This document shows positions 26,101-37,029 of a DNA stretch of 64,000 bases, in pieces (the stretch's first letter is position 1; each line of letters starts with the position of its first letter). Below the pieces are notes generated by a model. That model had not been told where the DNA came from and searched no databases. It saw only the letters and a list, made by a program, of their open reading frames with translations. This DNA comes from Hirudinaria manillensis (lineage: Eukaryota; Annelida; Clitellata; Hirudinida; Hirudinidae), in contig CM067536.1 of the NCBI GenBank assembly GCA_034509925.1, positions 6,687,501 through 6,751,500 on the forward strand, read 5' to 3'. The translations under genes were made by a program, and so were the position numbers.

Positions 26101-27780
26101 GGAGCACCGACAACCGACCGAGGAAGATCATTCCACTCTTGGACAACTCTATTGCTGAAAAAAAACTTCCTCAAATCCCTGTGAGCAATGTTTGTTGATA
26201 GTTTCCAATCATGGCCCCTCGTTCTCTCCTCTGGGCAAAACATAAGCCTAGGGCATAGGAATTCTGGTGCAGTTCCTCTGATGATATTGAACATCAATAT
26301 CAAATCAGCCCTTTTTCGTCTGTACACCAGGGAGGGCAGTTTCAAAATTTTTAATCTATCAGTATATTCTAAGTCTTTGCATGATTTGCACATATGGGTG
26401 AATCTATGCTGCACACTTTCTAAAGTATCCACCAGGCCCTTTCTGTATGGATTCCATACCTGCACAGCATATTCCAGATGTGATCTCACTAGGGCCTTGT
26501 ATACTGAAACCAAAGCATCTTCTGACAGATGCTTGAAGTTTCTATAAATGACTCCCAACATCTGGTTAGCCCTACTGACTCTCTGCAAAATATGCTCCTT
26601 AAATCCCAGTTTCGAGTCCAAGATGATTCCAAGATCTGATATTTTGTCTACCTTGGGTATCAAGTGAAGAGTTCCCTCTGTGTCTGTTACTGTGTACTCG
26701 TAATCTGCCTGGTGAGTTCCAAATTTCATACAGCAGCATTTATCCCAGTTGACTTTCATGCCCCACACATTATACCAATTGATGACCCTGCTTATATTAT
26801 GCATGAAATTATCAAAAAATTACATCTGCAAAAGAAATTGAACATCAATTCCACACACACAATGTGAACCTTGAGCTTGGCAACAAAATTGAGAGGCACT
26901 GCTAAATAACTAAATAATGCAAAGCATTTTTAATAAAGAAAATATAATAGTAAACTGAATAAATAGCTTTTTCTTTTAAGAGCAAAGGACTGCAACCTAA
27001 GAGCGACGAAGCAATTGCAGGATCTATTCGGTCCATGGTATTCTTGATGACTTCCCAAGCAAGCTTGACTTTCTTGTAAAAATGAATGTACTTCTTCTTG
27101 TCTCGATACTCTTGTATAAAAGCTTCCTTCCATGTCTTGTCATTGCTTGGCATGCTTTTGTGAAAAAAATGCAAAAACGTGAGCTCTTTATGGGATTAAA
27201 TAAATTTTAACATATTAACAAATCTTGGAATTAACCACCTAATTCAACCATTTTCTTATTAGCACTAGTAAACTGATTTTGTTACTAGAATAACATGTGA
27301 AATGTAATTCAAAGCCAAATTTTAATTTTGCAGTACATTATTATGTCTACATTTGAAAATTCTGCCATCAAATAACTGGAAGGCAATTTGGCAATCATGT
27401 GAAATATTACGTAAACTAGTTAACCCACTCACCTCATCATTAAGTAAATAGAGAGGAAATTTACAACTAGTCTTACTTAATGAATGAAACAATAAATAAA
27501 CCACACCTGCAAAGTCTTACAACACTTACAAGTTATCGTCCCAATAGTGCCTGCAGAGCTTTTTCCAATAAACATCATCTTCGCACAACTCAAGTAGTCT
27601 GTTACATGTTTTTGAACAACTGTAAATAACGTTAAACAAGGTGATTTCCATAATCACATATCTGTTCCATTAAACAATATGTGACACCAACTTCACGAAG
27701 TCTTTGTAATCAAGGTATTCTAATATCTGAAAATGAATGGAAGAAGGCAGATCCACAAATTCGACTTGAGAGATTGCCAT
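23127..27780 (-). CDS. FBXO3: F-box only protein 3 (F-box, SMI1/KNR4 and ApaG domains)
   Basis: Substrate-receptor subunit of an SCF ubiquitin ligase. Eleven exons: 27686-27780, 27530-27619, 26997-27154, 25606-25723, 25257-25329, 24713-24836, 24380-24464, 24145-24258, 23691-23803, 23438-23551, 23127-23200. They total 1,158 nt and 385 aa with consistent phases. The F-box is at residues 9-55 (VDLPSSIHFQILEYLDYKDF, then VYWKKLCRHYW). A SMI1/KNR4-like part contains ISLPDDLRCVYRFHKGQ and NYDYFRSESLL. The ApaG domain follows (KDPSSVALSYDVKV, TCQLKTRHWEVFEG, DGPGVIG, GYYTV, LAIPEFHMDAG). It lacks the long acidic C-terminal tail of vertebrate FBXO3, and the SMI1/KNR4 part looks shortened after exon 5. 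Intron 3 carries a CR1-like insertion. Confidence 0.93.
25917..26815 (-). mobile_element. 5'-truncated CR1/L2-like non-LTR retrotransposon fragment in FBXO3 intron 3
   Basis: The minus strand encodes a 255-residue open frame (26037-26804) matching the C-terminal part of reverse-transcriptase ORF2 (thumb and beyond: LGFKEHILQRVSRANQMLGV, then LVRSHLEYAVQVWNPY, then TRGHDWKL, then FFSNRVVQEWNDLP). The catalytic palm with FADD and the endonuclease are missing, so it is 5'-truncated and dead. The 3' end (plus-strand left end) has a short TATTA repeat tail at about 25917-25941, preceded in element sense by a GC-rich segment. It is in the same orientation as FBXO3. Confidence 0.85.
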
Positions 27781-28011
27781 GTCAACTAAAAGTAAACGGA
27801 GATCACAACGAATAATAATTTCGCAAAATTTGATGTTTTCTTAGCAAGGAAATGGTTCATTTTCAAAATCAAGCAAATAAAAACAACTAAAATATCTTAT
27901 GGTAAATTTTGGATAAGATTCACAATAAAAAAAAGTAGAAAAACACTCCAAAAATACGATTATGTTGATATACTTGAATCTAGTGTTATAAACCAATTTA
28001 TTGAATTGAAT

Positions 28012-29330
28012 TGAATTGAAAAAAAAAATCAGCACGGGCCAACGGCCCCTCGCCGAAACCGAAAACAAAAACAAAAACCAGTGCACCGACCCCTCAATCT
28101 AAATTGTAAATTCTATTAACAAAAAAACCGTCCAAGTTTCTCTTAAATTCCTCCACATCCCTTGACATCACAACCTCATGTGGCAAACTATTCCATTCCT
28201 GGACCACTCTGTTGCAAAAATAAAACTTTCTGCAATCTTTGTGGGCCAGTCTTGTCATCAGTTTTCTTTCATGTCCTCTGGTCTTGGAATATGTGCAGAC
28301 AGAAAGGGAAGGACAAACCAAATCTTTCATTCCACTTGTCAACAACTTAAACAACAAAATCAAATCAGCTCTTTTTCTTCTATAACACAAACTTGGCAAT
28401 TTCAGTTTCTCTAGTCTCGATTGGTAAGTAAGGTCCCTACAGGATTGTCTTAATCTTGTAGCTCTTCTTTGTACTCCTTCAATCGCATCAATCATTCCCT
28501 GTCTATAAGGGCTCCACACCTGTACTCCATACTCCAACTGAGATCTCACCAAAGACTTATTCAAACTCACGAAAGCAAAATCCGACAGATATCTAAAATT
28601 TCTTGCTATGATACCCAACATCATATTTGCTTTCTTAACCCTTGAGAGAATGTGTTCTTTGAAATTTAAATCTGAATCTACAATAATTCCAAGGTACGTG
28701 AACGAGTTGTAAACTGGAATTTCATATTTTGTTCCATCTGGGTCTGTTAGCTGGTAGCTACTCAAGTGGTGTCTCCCCCCTACATGCAGTGCACAACATT
28801 TGTTCATATTAACTTTCATTTGCCATCTGTTGAACCAATCAATTACGTTATCCACGTCCACCTGTAACTTGCTGCAGTCCTCCTCTTTGCTAATAACTCT
28901 ATATATTTTTGTGTCGTCCGCAAACAAGAATAAGTTTTCACAGACAGTGTATATGTCGTTAATATATATGAGAAACAGCAATGGACCAAGTACGCTGCCT
29001 TGAGGGACTCCGCTAGTCACAGGCAACGAGTCTGACAGCTCCCCACCGACCCTCACCTGGAAACTCCGGCCCGACAAATAGTTACCAATCCACACAACAA
29101 CCATGTGATGCACCCCATATCTCTCTATCTTGAAGAGTAGCTTTTCATGCGAGATCTTATCGAAGGCTTTTTCCAAGTCCGTGTAAATTACATCAACTTC
29201 ATCTCCGTCCTCCACCGCACTGGTAAGTGTATCCATAAATCTGAGCATTTGGAGAGTCGTAGAACGACTTATAAAAAACAGCATTTGATGAAATCTTATT
29301 GAGAGATTCAAAACAAAATTTAAAATGGTT
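28012..29330 (-). mobile_element. 5'-truncated CR1/L2-like non-LTR retrotransposon with reverse-transcriptase palm
   Basis: A single 405-residue open frame (28094-29311, minus) covers reverse-transcriptase motifs: YTDLEKAFDKISHEKLL, GVPQGSVLGPLLFLIYINDI and the catalytic LFADDTK. The thumb and C-terminal region are as in the fragment at 26037-26804. The N-terminal endonuclease is missing and the first 20 or so residues are garbled, so it cannot move by itself. The open frame and clean 3' tail of TTCAA repeats (28012-28033) suggest a recent insertion. It lies between FBXO3 and the first BTB gene. Confidence 0.9.
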
Positions 29331-29372
29331 TGTAAATGTTATTGATAAAGTTTAGTTAAAATTAAATACGAA

Positions 29373-31222
29373 ATAAAAATAAATGTAATTAAAAAGTAAT
29401 AAATTTTGTCATTCTATTCATAATCTTTCGTTCGCATTAATTCGAAGCTCTGTAAGAGCAAACTACAACATAGCACAACATTTCAAATTAACACAATTCA
29501 AAAGTTTACCATCACACTTAATTATAACTTTAGACAGATTGCAGTGAAGTTAACGTCGAATAATTTTACAATATGGAACATGTTATTTCCTTCAATTCAG
29601 ATATTAAAAAGTCGGCTTTTCTTAGTTTATCAAAACTGTGCTTTAGCGAGGAATTGAGTGATATCAAGTTTCAAATTCATAACAGAATTTATCCAGCACA
29701 TAAATGCATTTTGGCTGCAAGATCTGATTATTTCAGAAGCCTTTTGACTGGGAAATTTGCCGAAAATCAAAATGATGTCATTGAGCTGAAAGAAGTAACT
29801 CCTGACGACTTTGAACTTGGCTTAGGTCTCATTTATGGAACTATTCCTGATTCTAAGGTTGTGGATGAAAATATGGTCTTGCGTATTATGAAAGTTTCGT
29901 CCCAATTTGCCATCGTCGATTTGGAGAAAACTATTTCGAATTTTACTCTAAGAAGTCGTCAATGTTTTAATATGCTGAGTAACAATTCTAAGATGAATGT
30001 TGAAGATGAAGAGAAACATATGCAGAATATCATTAGATTTCTTTCACAACTTAAATCGCATTTTGACAAATTCCCGGTGCTATACAAAGACAAACAGTAT
30101 AGCGATGCAAAAATCAAAGTTGAAGACACGGTTTTTGAAGTCCATAAATGCATTTTGGCTGCAAGATCTGATTATTTCAGGGCTATCTTTGTAGGAAATT
30201 TTACGGAGAAGGAACAAGACATTATAGAACTGAAAGAAGTCAGTGTCGATGAATTTGAACTTTGCCTAAGTATTATTTATGGAACCATTCCTGATTTTGG
30301 TATTACAGATGCGGATATGGTCGTAAACGTTCTTATTATTTCACAATGTTTTCTCATCGACAACTTTAGAGAAATTGTTTCCAATTATTTGATAAAAACT
30401 CTGCGATCTGAAGATGTTCTTAAGATATTTCCCATTGCTTATTCTTATTCTTTTACAAAACTAGAACTTGAGTGTATTGAGAAAATATCTCGCTGTGATC
30501 TCCCGTTACTAGAACTGGATGACTTTTTGGATTTACCTGCTCCTGCATTAAAGAAATTTTTATCCTTGAACTGTCTATATTTTCCAGAAATAGAAATATT
30601 TCATGCGGTTCAGAAGTGGCTTAAAATCAATCCCGATGTTGACTCTCAGCAAGAAATCCTTGATTTGGTGAGACTTGGTAGGATGTCTGAGAACGAACTC
30701 ATGGATATCGTTCTACCTACAAATTTATATTCAGAAGATAAAATAATGGAAACTATTAAACACTTAAAGTTTCATCCTGAACATCTGAAAAGAGGGCTGC
30801 TGGTGAAAAATCAAAACCTCTGCTTGTTAATCGAAAGCAATGTGAGAGTCTTAACTTTTTCGGGGACATTTCCAGATGCCTTTAAGATTTTTGAGAGTGA
30901 ATTTAAAAGATTGGACTACATCACCCTTGGGTTATCCAAGTGCTATGTCGTAAATTTCTTCGAACTTCACACATACAGTGCGACAGAGATTTCAAGCTTC
31001 AAGATAAATTATTCTAATGCGACATTTCAATTAGAGGATTTGGATAAAATCGAGTGGAAGGATGCCCAAGAATATTATTCCAGAGACACTTCGAAAAGGT
31101 GCGATGTTATTAGGATGTGTATTCCTGAAACAGTCGTACAATACGTAGGAATACTTGCTTTTCAGAAAGAAGATAGAGCGCGCTTAACCATCAGAAAAAT
31201 GGAATGCTCATTCGTGATTTAA
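29373..31222 (+). repeat. Segmental duplication, unit 1 (BTB gene plus upstream region)
   Basis: About 200 bp of upstream sequence plus the whole reading frame is repeated in the same orientation at about 35171-37029. Similarity stops at the stop codon. A partial third copy of the upstream stretch lies at about 35047-35160. Confidence 0.85.
29573..31222 (+). CDS. Double-BTB/BACK protein, copy 1
   Basis: Intronless, 549 aa. BTB/POZ domain 1 is at about residues 15-125 (CFSEELSDIKFQIHN, HKCILAARSDYFRSLL). BTB domain 2 is at about 165-280 (YSDAKIKVEDTVFEVHKCIL, then YFRAIFVGNF). A BACK domain follows at about 285-400, then a C-terminal region of about 150 residues with no kelch motif that I do not recognise. 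BTB-BACK proteins are usually dimeric Cullin-3 adaptors; two BTB modules in one chain could act as a built-in dimer (inference). ATG at 29573 follows an upstream segment shared with copy 2. Polyadenylation hexamer at 31325-31330. Near-identical to the gene at 35371-37029 except at the C-terminus. Confidence 0.88.
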   Translation: MEHVISFNSDIKKSAFLSLSKLCFSEELSDIKFQIHNRIYPAHKCILAARSDYFRSLLTGKFAENQNDVIELKEVTPDDFELGLGLIYGTIPDSKVVDENMVLRIMKVSSQFAIVDLEKTISNFTLRSRQCFNMLSNNSKMNVEDEEKHMQNIIRFLSQLKSHFDKFPVLYKDKQYSDAKIKVEDTVFEVHKCILAARSDYFRAIFVGNFTEKEQDIIELKEVSVDEFELCLSIIYGTIPDFGITDADMVVNVLIISQCFLIDNFREIVSNYLIKTLRSEDVLKIFPIAYSYSFTKLELECIEKISRCDLPLLELDDFLDLPAPALKKFLSLNCLYFPEIEIFHAVQKWLKINPDVDSQQEILDLVRLGRMSENELMDIVLPTNLYSEDKIMETIKHLKFHPEHLKRGLLVKNQNLCLLIESNVRVLTFSGTFPDAFKIFESEFKRLDYITLGLSKCYVVNFFELHTYSATEISSFKINYSNATFQLEDLDKIEWKDAQEYYSRDTSKRCDVIRMCIPETVVQYVGILAFQKEDRARLTIRKMECSFVI

Positions 31223-31817
31223 TTCATCCGCTCGACTTTTTGCTTTCTTTCACAGTTTTTACTTGATCTCCTATGATGTCTAAGTCGCTAGCTTATGGTT
31301 CTTCAATATATTATTGTCAAAGTAAATAAAATTAAAATAAAATATTTCCATTGGTAATTCTTAGACTGCCAGTTAAAAAGACTTTAACGATTCACTGTGA
31401 TTAGGGGACATTTTTAAAGTCTTTATTATTTTCAAGCTATTGAAACTCATTTTTTTTCATTCCCGAAGAACCGAATAAATTTATTGACGGTTCTACATTT
31501 AACTTAAAATCGAAATTCTTGTTAAACCAAAACTGAAGCTTAACATAGTTTAAGATAGAATCAGATGGTTAGATTAATGACATGTGGCAACTTAGAATCG
31601 ATGACGAATGAAGCGGAATAGGCAAGTAGAACGTGAAAGGGATGATGAAGCATCTGAATAAATAGGACGAACATGCAAACAATGGCCGACATTTTTTCAC
31701 TGAATGGTAAATGCTAATTCAGTTGATGCTACTTTTCAGGCGATTAATCGAGGGTGCTGGGGAACTGGTTAGCCGAGTTAGGCTACATCGTCCACATTTC
31801 GTGAGCTGGACTCAAAA

Positions 31818-32201
31818 GTGCAAATCGTACTGATAGAAGGAGAGAACATCCTCTCTTTTGATATCTTTCGAAATATAAAAATTTCTACAAAATGGCTTTT
31901 GGAAAATTTATTTTTCATATTTGCACAAATCGCACGACTATACAGTCGAAGACAACATTGGCTTTTTGAAGTCATAATAATTACTAGCTTGAAAAACAAA
32001 GCTAGTCGAATTTCAGTTCGAAAATGCAGAGAAAAGGTCCAACCTTCTTTTGATATTAAAGATATCTTCCAAAGCTTAAGAATAATTCTCAAAGAAGAAG
32101 ACGGAGAAAGAATTAGGAAAATGGTAGAAAAACTAAAAGAACCAGAGCTTTCTGAGCCTCAAGATTTGATTACACCCTGCTCCCGCCATCGAAGCTATTA
32201 A
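31818..32201 (+). CDS. Possible gene/exon of a local SAM-like family, member A
   Basis: Open frame ending SEPQDLITPCSRHRSY. Its part around residues 75-115 (DIFQSLRIILKEEDGERIRK) resembles the N-terminus of the gene at 32819-33468 (LFETLQEIFECEDDKRINKI). The same stretch recurs in decayed form at about 34112-34480. The 5' limit and splicing are unclear. No ATG in a convincing context was found. Might be an exon, a gene fragment or an early pseudogene. Confidence 0.4.
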   Translation: MQIVLIEGENILSFDIFRNIKISTKWLLENLFFIFAQIARLYSRRQHWLFEVIIITSLKNKASRISVRKCREKVQPSFDIKDIFQSLRIILKEEDGERIRKMVEKLKEPELSEPQDLITPCSRHRSY

Positions 32202-32818
32202 AATATTATATTATGTTAAATATTATATTATTATTAACATGTAAAAATTCTTGTAAAGAGAGTCTGAAATTCTTCCTGGATTATTAAATCCCATGGGAAT
32301 TTAACCCCCTGAGATGGCTCCTAAGTATCGTACACGATAAAATATAAAATTTCGCCATTCAAAATTTTCTTTTGGAATAAAGATTTGTTTGCATATGGCA
32401 GCTCCTGATCTTTCGTATTTTCGTTTGTTTAATTTATTAAAAAAACTTTCTGAGTTGTAATCATTAAAATTAATATCTATACAAAGTCCTAACTAATGGA
32501 CTTTTCTACATATTGTAGAAATAAGTGGTGGGAGCATGACACGCATCAACAAAATCAAAAGAATCAACATCCATTGAAGGGAGAAATAGTCAGGTGAATA
32601 CAAGAACAATTTTGAGAGCTTATTCAAGCTATTGAAAAGCTAGGCTCGGGAGCCAAATTAATTTACACCTGCGAAATTTAAGTGCATAATTTCATGAAGC
32701 CGAAATCGAATTTGAAAATAGGAAAATTTAAGGAATAAGCATGTGAGCCTATTTAAAGCCGATTAAGATCTTATTTAGGAAATTCCTCAGGGACAGTGGA
32801 ATCCATCGAGTTTCAAAG

Positions 32819-33468
32819 ATGGCATTGTTTGAAACATTACAGGAAATCTTCGAGTGTGAAGATGACAAAAGAATAAATAAAATTGCAAGGGAGTTGGGAA
32901 AAATGCTCATTCGCGAGCCTGACGATCTGATCTATCTAGATGAAGAACGCTTGAAAAGAGCAAGCTTTTTTGAACCCGTCGAAATTGGAAAATTAATGAA
33001 ACACAAAAAAAGACGTAAGTTATAGAATGTAACGTCAATCACGGTTAGGAATAAAATTCAATTAATGAGATTTAACGATAAATAATTAAAGAAATGAACT
33101 TTATTCTTAATTAAAAGAGAATTTTTAACGTGTTTCAAGTCGTGGAATGGGAAAAAGACAGAGCAGAAATCAAGGAAAGGGAACGTTTGGAAAAAGAACA
33201 CCAAGACAGAAAACGCTCCGAAGAAGCAAGAAGGCAAGAAGCAAACAAAAGATTAGGATGGACGTTGTTACGAGTTCTTGCAGGGGTTGTTGAGTACTAC
33301 TTTTCAGGTAAAAGTACTAGTTCAAGAACTGCTGAGTCAAGTTCGCGCACACCACCATCATCGTTATCCATGTTTAACAACATGGATTCGAGTAGCACTG
33401 ACAGAATGGTAAGAGAGTCCGTCTGCAATCGGGCTGAGCTGATCGAAAGACAATTGAGAACAGAATAG
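32819..33468 (+). CDS. Uncharacterised protein with SAM-like N-terminus and coiled coil, member B
   Basis: Two exons, 32819-33014 and 33140-33468 (AGAC|GTAAGT ... TTTCAAG|TCGTGG), join in frame to 174 aa. The N-terminal 65 residues are helical, with a pattern like a SAM/death-fold-type bundle: EPDDLIYLDEERLKRASFFE then EIGKLM. Then comes a highly charged helix (EWEKDRAEIKERERLEKEHQ), then a hydrophobic patch LGWTLLRVLAGVVEYYF, then a Ser/Thr-rich tail. ATG at 32819 opens the first exon. I do not recognise the family; the domain comparison is a guess from pattern. It lies between the two double-BTB genes and is probably related to the frames at 31818-32201 and 34112-34480. Confidence 0.6.
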
Positions 33469-34111
33469 ATTTCGTACCGATGCCATGACACGGACATTAC
33501 AAATACAATTTGGGATTCGATTTTAATTCTACATTTTGGTGTTTCCATTAATTTAACATTTTTAAAGCAATCATTCTTTTTAACGGTCTTGAATGTGTCA
33601 TCACAGTAAATACATTGAATGCATATTGTGTCCATCAAGAAGAGCCTGTCGATGTGCAACTATGATTTAAAATTTTTAATTTTTGATTTCATATTTTATG
33701 TCAATTTATTTAGAGCTTGGAATAAAAATCGATGGTCCATAAACTATTCCGTTATGGCATTGCCTGATTTTGGAATTGGTAGAGATGGTTGGAGAAAATT
33801 TGTACGCATGCGAAGGTATTTTATACATAGAATGGTTTTGGCTTTTGACGACTTATTTCTGCCTCTGATAACAAAATTACAATTCCTTGGTAAGGATAGA
33901 GGTAAGGTTAACTTTTTTAAACCGACTTTATCATCCTTGGGGATGATGGTATCCGGAAAATTCACCGAGCGCAAAATTCATCGCAGGAAAATTGGGATGA
34001 TAAAGCAACTAGTTGCTTAGAACCTGTCGGAGGAAACAATAACCAGATTTATTCAATTTGTTAAACGACATAGAAAATCTAAAACTACTATTTATTTTAA
34101 AACGAAAATTT
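33469..34111. other. Spacer with one unexplained open frame
   Basis: A plus-strand open frame (33619-34020) ends in a basic stretch. It has no recognisable motif and no clear splice context, so it is not called as a gene. Confidence 0.4.
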
Positions 34112-34480
34112 TGGTATTATTCAAAATATGAAATTTTTCATAAAGATGACTGATGGGAATTTATTTGTCATAACTGCGCAAATCGCTTTAATAACCACAA
34201 ACAAAAGCAGAACCAATTCTGTAGAATCACAACAATTATGAGCCACGCAAGCCTTCAAGAAACAGCTGAATTTCCGACAGGAACGTATTTGATTTTGAAG
34301 AAAAAACATGCCGCCCTTCATTAATATCAGAGAATCTCTTTCCTGCGAATAATTCTCAAAGGAGAAGATGAACATTAGGAAAATGATTTAAAATCTAAAT
34401 CAGCTGAATTTCGCTGAGCCTCAAGATCTGATGCATCCTACCAACTTCTATCAAAACCATTTTGATGTAAAAGTTCCTAC
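34112..34480 (+). pseudogene. Decayed copy of the 31818-32201 region, member C
   Basis: Alignable by eye to about 31858-32265. Shared stretches include AATAATTCTCAAAG, ATTAGGAAAATG, TGAGCCTCAAGA and a downstream GAGAGTCT block. It contains frame breaks and internal stops, so it is non-functional. Confidence 0.6.
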
Positions 34481-35170
34481 AAGGAGAGTCTTTAACACTC
34501 TCTGGATTCAATGACATTTTTGAGAAAAAGGGTGACATAATTAAATATTAAAATTGTTTGCCATCGCAAATTTTTTTAATAGTAAAAAATAAAGACTTTG
34601 TAACACTCGGTCATAAGTTTTCTATTGGGACAATTTATGGTTTTTACTTTATTTGTAAAAAGTTGAAATCTGTAACCAATGAAATTGAAGCATTAATTGG
34701 TACGAAACATAACATTCAAAAAGAAAACCATAATTTCAGCAGACGTGAGTGATCTTATCTCAAGTGCTTTAGATGTACAAGGAGCATTGCATTGTATTGT
34801 AAATTACCTTGTAATTTCGTTTTAAAAAATATAAGTAACTAACTTTAAGTTGGTAAGTTAATATAATTTTAATAAAACCAAAAAAACTGCAAAAATATGA
34901 ATTTATTTGTTGATTTCAAAGAATCCAGTTTTACGCCAATTTACAAGCACATTATTTGATACAATCCTACAGCATAATAAAAAACAAACTTAAACCGATC
35001 TGCAAATTGACATTAATATATTTTAAGTATCATTTAAAATTAAAATTAAAATAAAATTAAAATAAACTATAATGCAATTAAAATGTAATAAGTTTAGTCA
35101 TTCATTGACGATCTTTCGTTCGCAATAATTCGAATCTCTGAAGGGATACTTGGCTATCGGCAAATATAAA

Positions 35171-37029
35171 ATAAAAATAAATGTAATTAAAATATAATAA
35201 ATTCAGACGTTCTATTCATAATCTTTCGTTCGCATTAATTCGAAGCTCTGTAAGAGCAAACTACAACATAGCACAACATTTCAAATTACAACAATTCAAA
35301 AGTTTACCATCACACTTAATTATAACTTTAGACAGATTGCAGTGAAGTTAACGTCGAATAATTTTACAATATGGAACGTGTTATTTCCTTCAATTCAGAT
35401 ATTAAAAAGTCGGCTTTTCTTAGTTTATCAAAACTGTGCTTTAGCGAGGAATTGAGTGATATCAAGTTTCAAATTCATAACAGAATTTATCCAGCACATA
35501 AATGCATTTTGGCTGCAAGATCTGATTATTTCAGAAGCCTTTTGACTGGGAAATTTGCCGAAAATCAAAATGATGTCATTGAGCTGAAAGAAGTAACTCC
35601 TGACGACTTTGAACTTGGCTTAGGTCTCATTTACGGAACTAATCCTGATTCTAAGGGTATGGATGAAAATATGGCCTTGCGTATTATGAAAGTTTCATCC
35701 CAATTTGCCATCGTCGATTTGGAGAAAACTATTTCGAATTTTACTCTAAGAAGTCGTCAATGTTTTAATATGCTGAGTAACAATTCTAAGATGAATGTTG
35801 AAGATGAAGAGAAACATATGCAGAATATCATTAGATTTGTTTCACAACTTAAATCGCATTTTGACAAATTCCCGGTGCTATACAAAGACAAACAGTATAG
35901 CGATGCAAAAATCAAAGTTGAAGACACGGTTTTTGAAGTCCATAAATGCATTTTGGCTGCAAGATCTGATTATTTCAGGGCTATCTTTGTAGGAAATTTT
36001 ACGGAGAAGGAACAAGACATTATAGAACTGAAAGAAGTCAGTGTCGATGAATTTGAACTTTGCCTAAGTATTATTTATGGAACCATTCCTGATTTTGGTA
36101 TTACAGATGCGGATATGGTCGTAAACGTTCTTATTATTTCACAATGTTTTCTCATCGACAACTTTAGAGAAATTGTTTCCAATTATTTGATAAAAACTCT
36201 GCGATCTGAAGATGTTCTTAAGATATTTCCCATTGCTTATTCTTATTCTTTACCAAAACTAGAACTTGAGTGTATTGAGAAAATATCTCGCTGTGATCTC
36301 CCGTTACTAGAACTGAATGACTTTTTGGATTTACCTGCTCCTGCATTAAAGAAATTTTTATCCTTGAACTGTCTATATTTTCCAGAAATAGAAATATTTC
36401 GTGCAGTTCAGAAGTGGCTTAAAATCAATCCCGATGTTGACTCTCAGCAAGAAATCCTTGATTTGGTGAGACTTGGTAGGATGTCTGAGAACGAACTCAT
36501 GGATATCGTTCTACCTACAAATTTATATTCAAAAGATAAAATAATGGAAACTATTAAACACTTAAAGTTTCATCCTGATCATCTGAAAAGAGGGCTGCTG
36601 GTGAAAAATCAAAACCTCTGCTTGTTAATCGAAAGCAATGTGAGAGTCTCAACATTTTCGGGGACATTTCCAGATGCCTTTAAGATTTTTGAGAGTGAAT
36701 TTAAAAGATTGGACTACATCACTCTTGAGTTATCCGATTGCCATATCGTAAATTTCTTCGAACTTCAGATATGCACCTTGAAAAAGACTTCAAGCTTCAA
36801 GATAAATTATTCTAATGCGACACTTCAATTGGAGGATTTGGATAAAATCGAGTGGGTGGATGCCATAGGATATTATTCCAGAAGCACTTCGAAGAAATAT
36901 GGTGTTAAAGTTAAAAAAATTAAGATGTGTATGCCTGAAACAGTCGTACAATACGTAAGAATACTTGTTCTTCAGAAAGAGGATGAGCCCCCTACTATCT
37001 ATAGAATGCGGTGTTCATTTGTTGTTTAA
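35171..37029 (+). repeat. Segmental duplication, unit 2
   Basis: Counterpart of 29373-31222: about 200 bp of upstream sequence plus the reading frame. Most of the unit differs by isolated substitutions; the last 300 bp are clearly more divergent, and codons have been gained. Confidence 0.85.
35371..37029 (+). CDS. Double-BTB/BACK protein, copy 2
   Basis: Intronless, 552 aa. It has the same architecture as the copy at 29573: two BTB domains, a BACK domain and an unrecognised C-terminal region. The first roughly 450 residues differ at only about a dozen positions, whereas the last 100 carry dozens of changes, including three extra residues (near KVKKIKMCMPETVVQYV). The promoter-proximal 160 bp are almost identical to copy 1, so both may be expressed alike. 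AATAAA at 37090-37095. Confidence 0.88.
   Translation: MERVISFNSDIKKSAFLSLSKLCFSEELSDIKFQIHNRIYPAHKCILAARSDYFRSLLTGKFAENQNDVIELKEVTPDDFELGLGLIYGTNPDSKGMDENMALRIMKVSSQFAIVDLEKTISNFTLRSRQCFNMLSNNSKMNVEDEEKHMQNIIRFVSQLKSHFDKFPVLYKDKQYSDAKIKVEDTVFEVHKCILAARSDYFRAIFVGNFTEKEQDIIELKEVSVDEFELCLSIIYGTIPDFGITDADMVVNVLIISQCFLIDNFREIVSNYLIKTLRSEDVLKIFPIAYSYSLPKLELECIEKISRCDLPLLELNDFLDLPAPALKKFLSLNCLYFPEIEIFRAVQKWLKINPDVDSQQEILDLVRLGRMSENELMDIVLPTNLYSKDKIMETIKHLKFHPDHLKRGLLVKNQNLCLLIESNVRVSTFSGTFPDAFKIFESEFKRLDYITLELSDCHIVNFFELQICTLKKTSSFKINYSNATLQLEDLDKIEWVDAIGYYSRSTSKKYGVKVKKIKMCMPETVVQYVRILVLQKEDEPPTIYRMRCSFVV

Noticed and set aside
33619-34020. 133-codon plus-strand frame between the SAM-like members
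   Set aside because: No motif, no ATG context and no splice support. Left as an unexplained open frame only.
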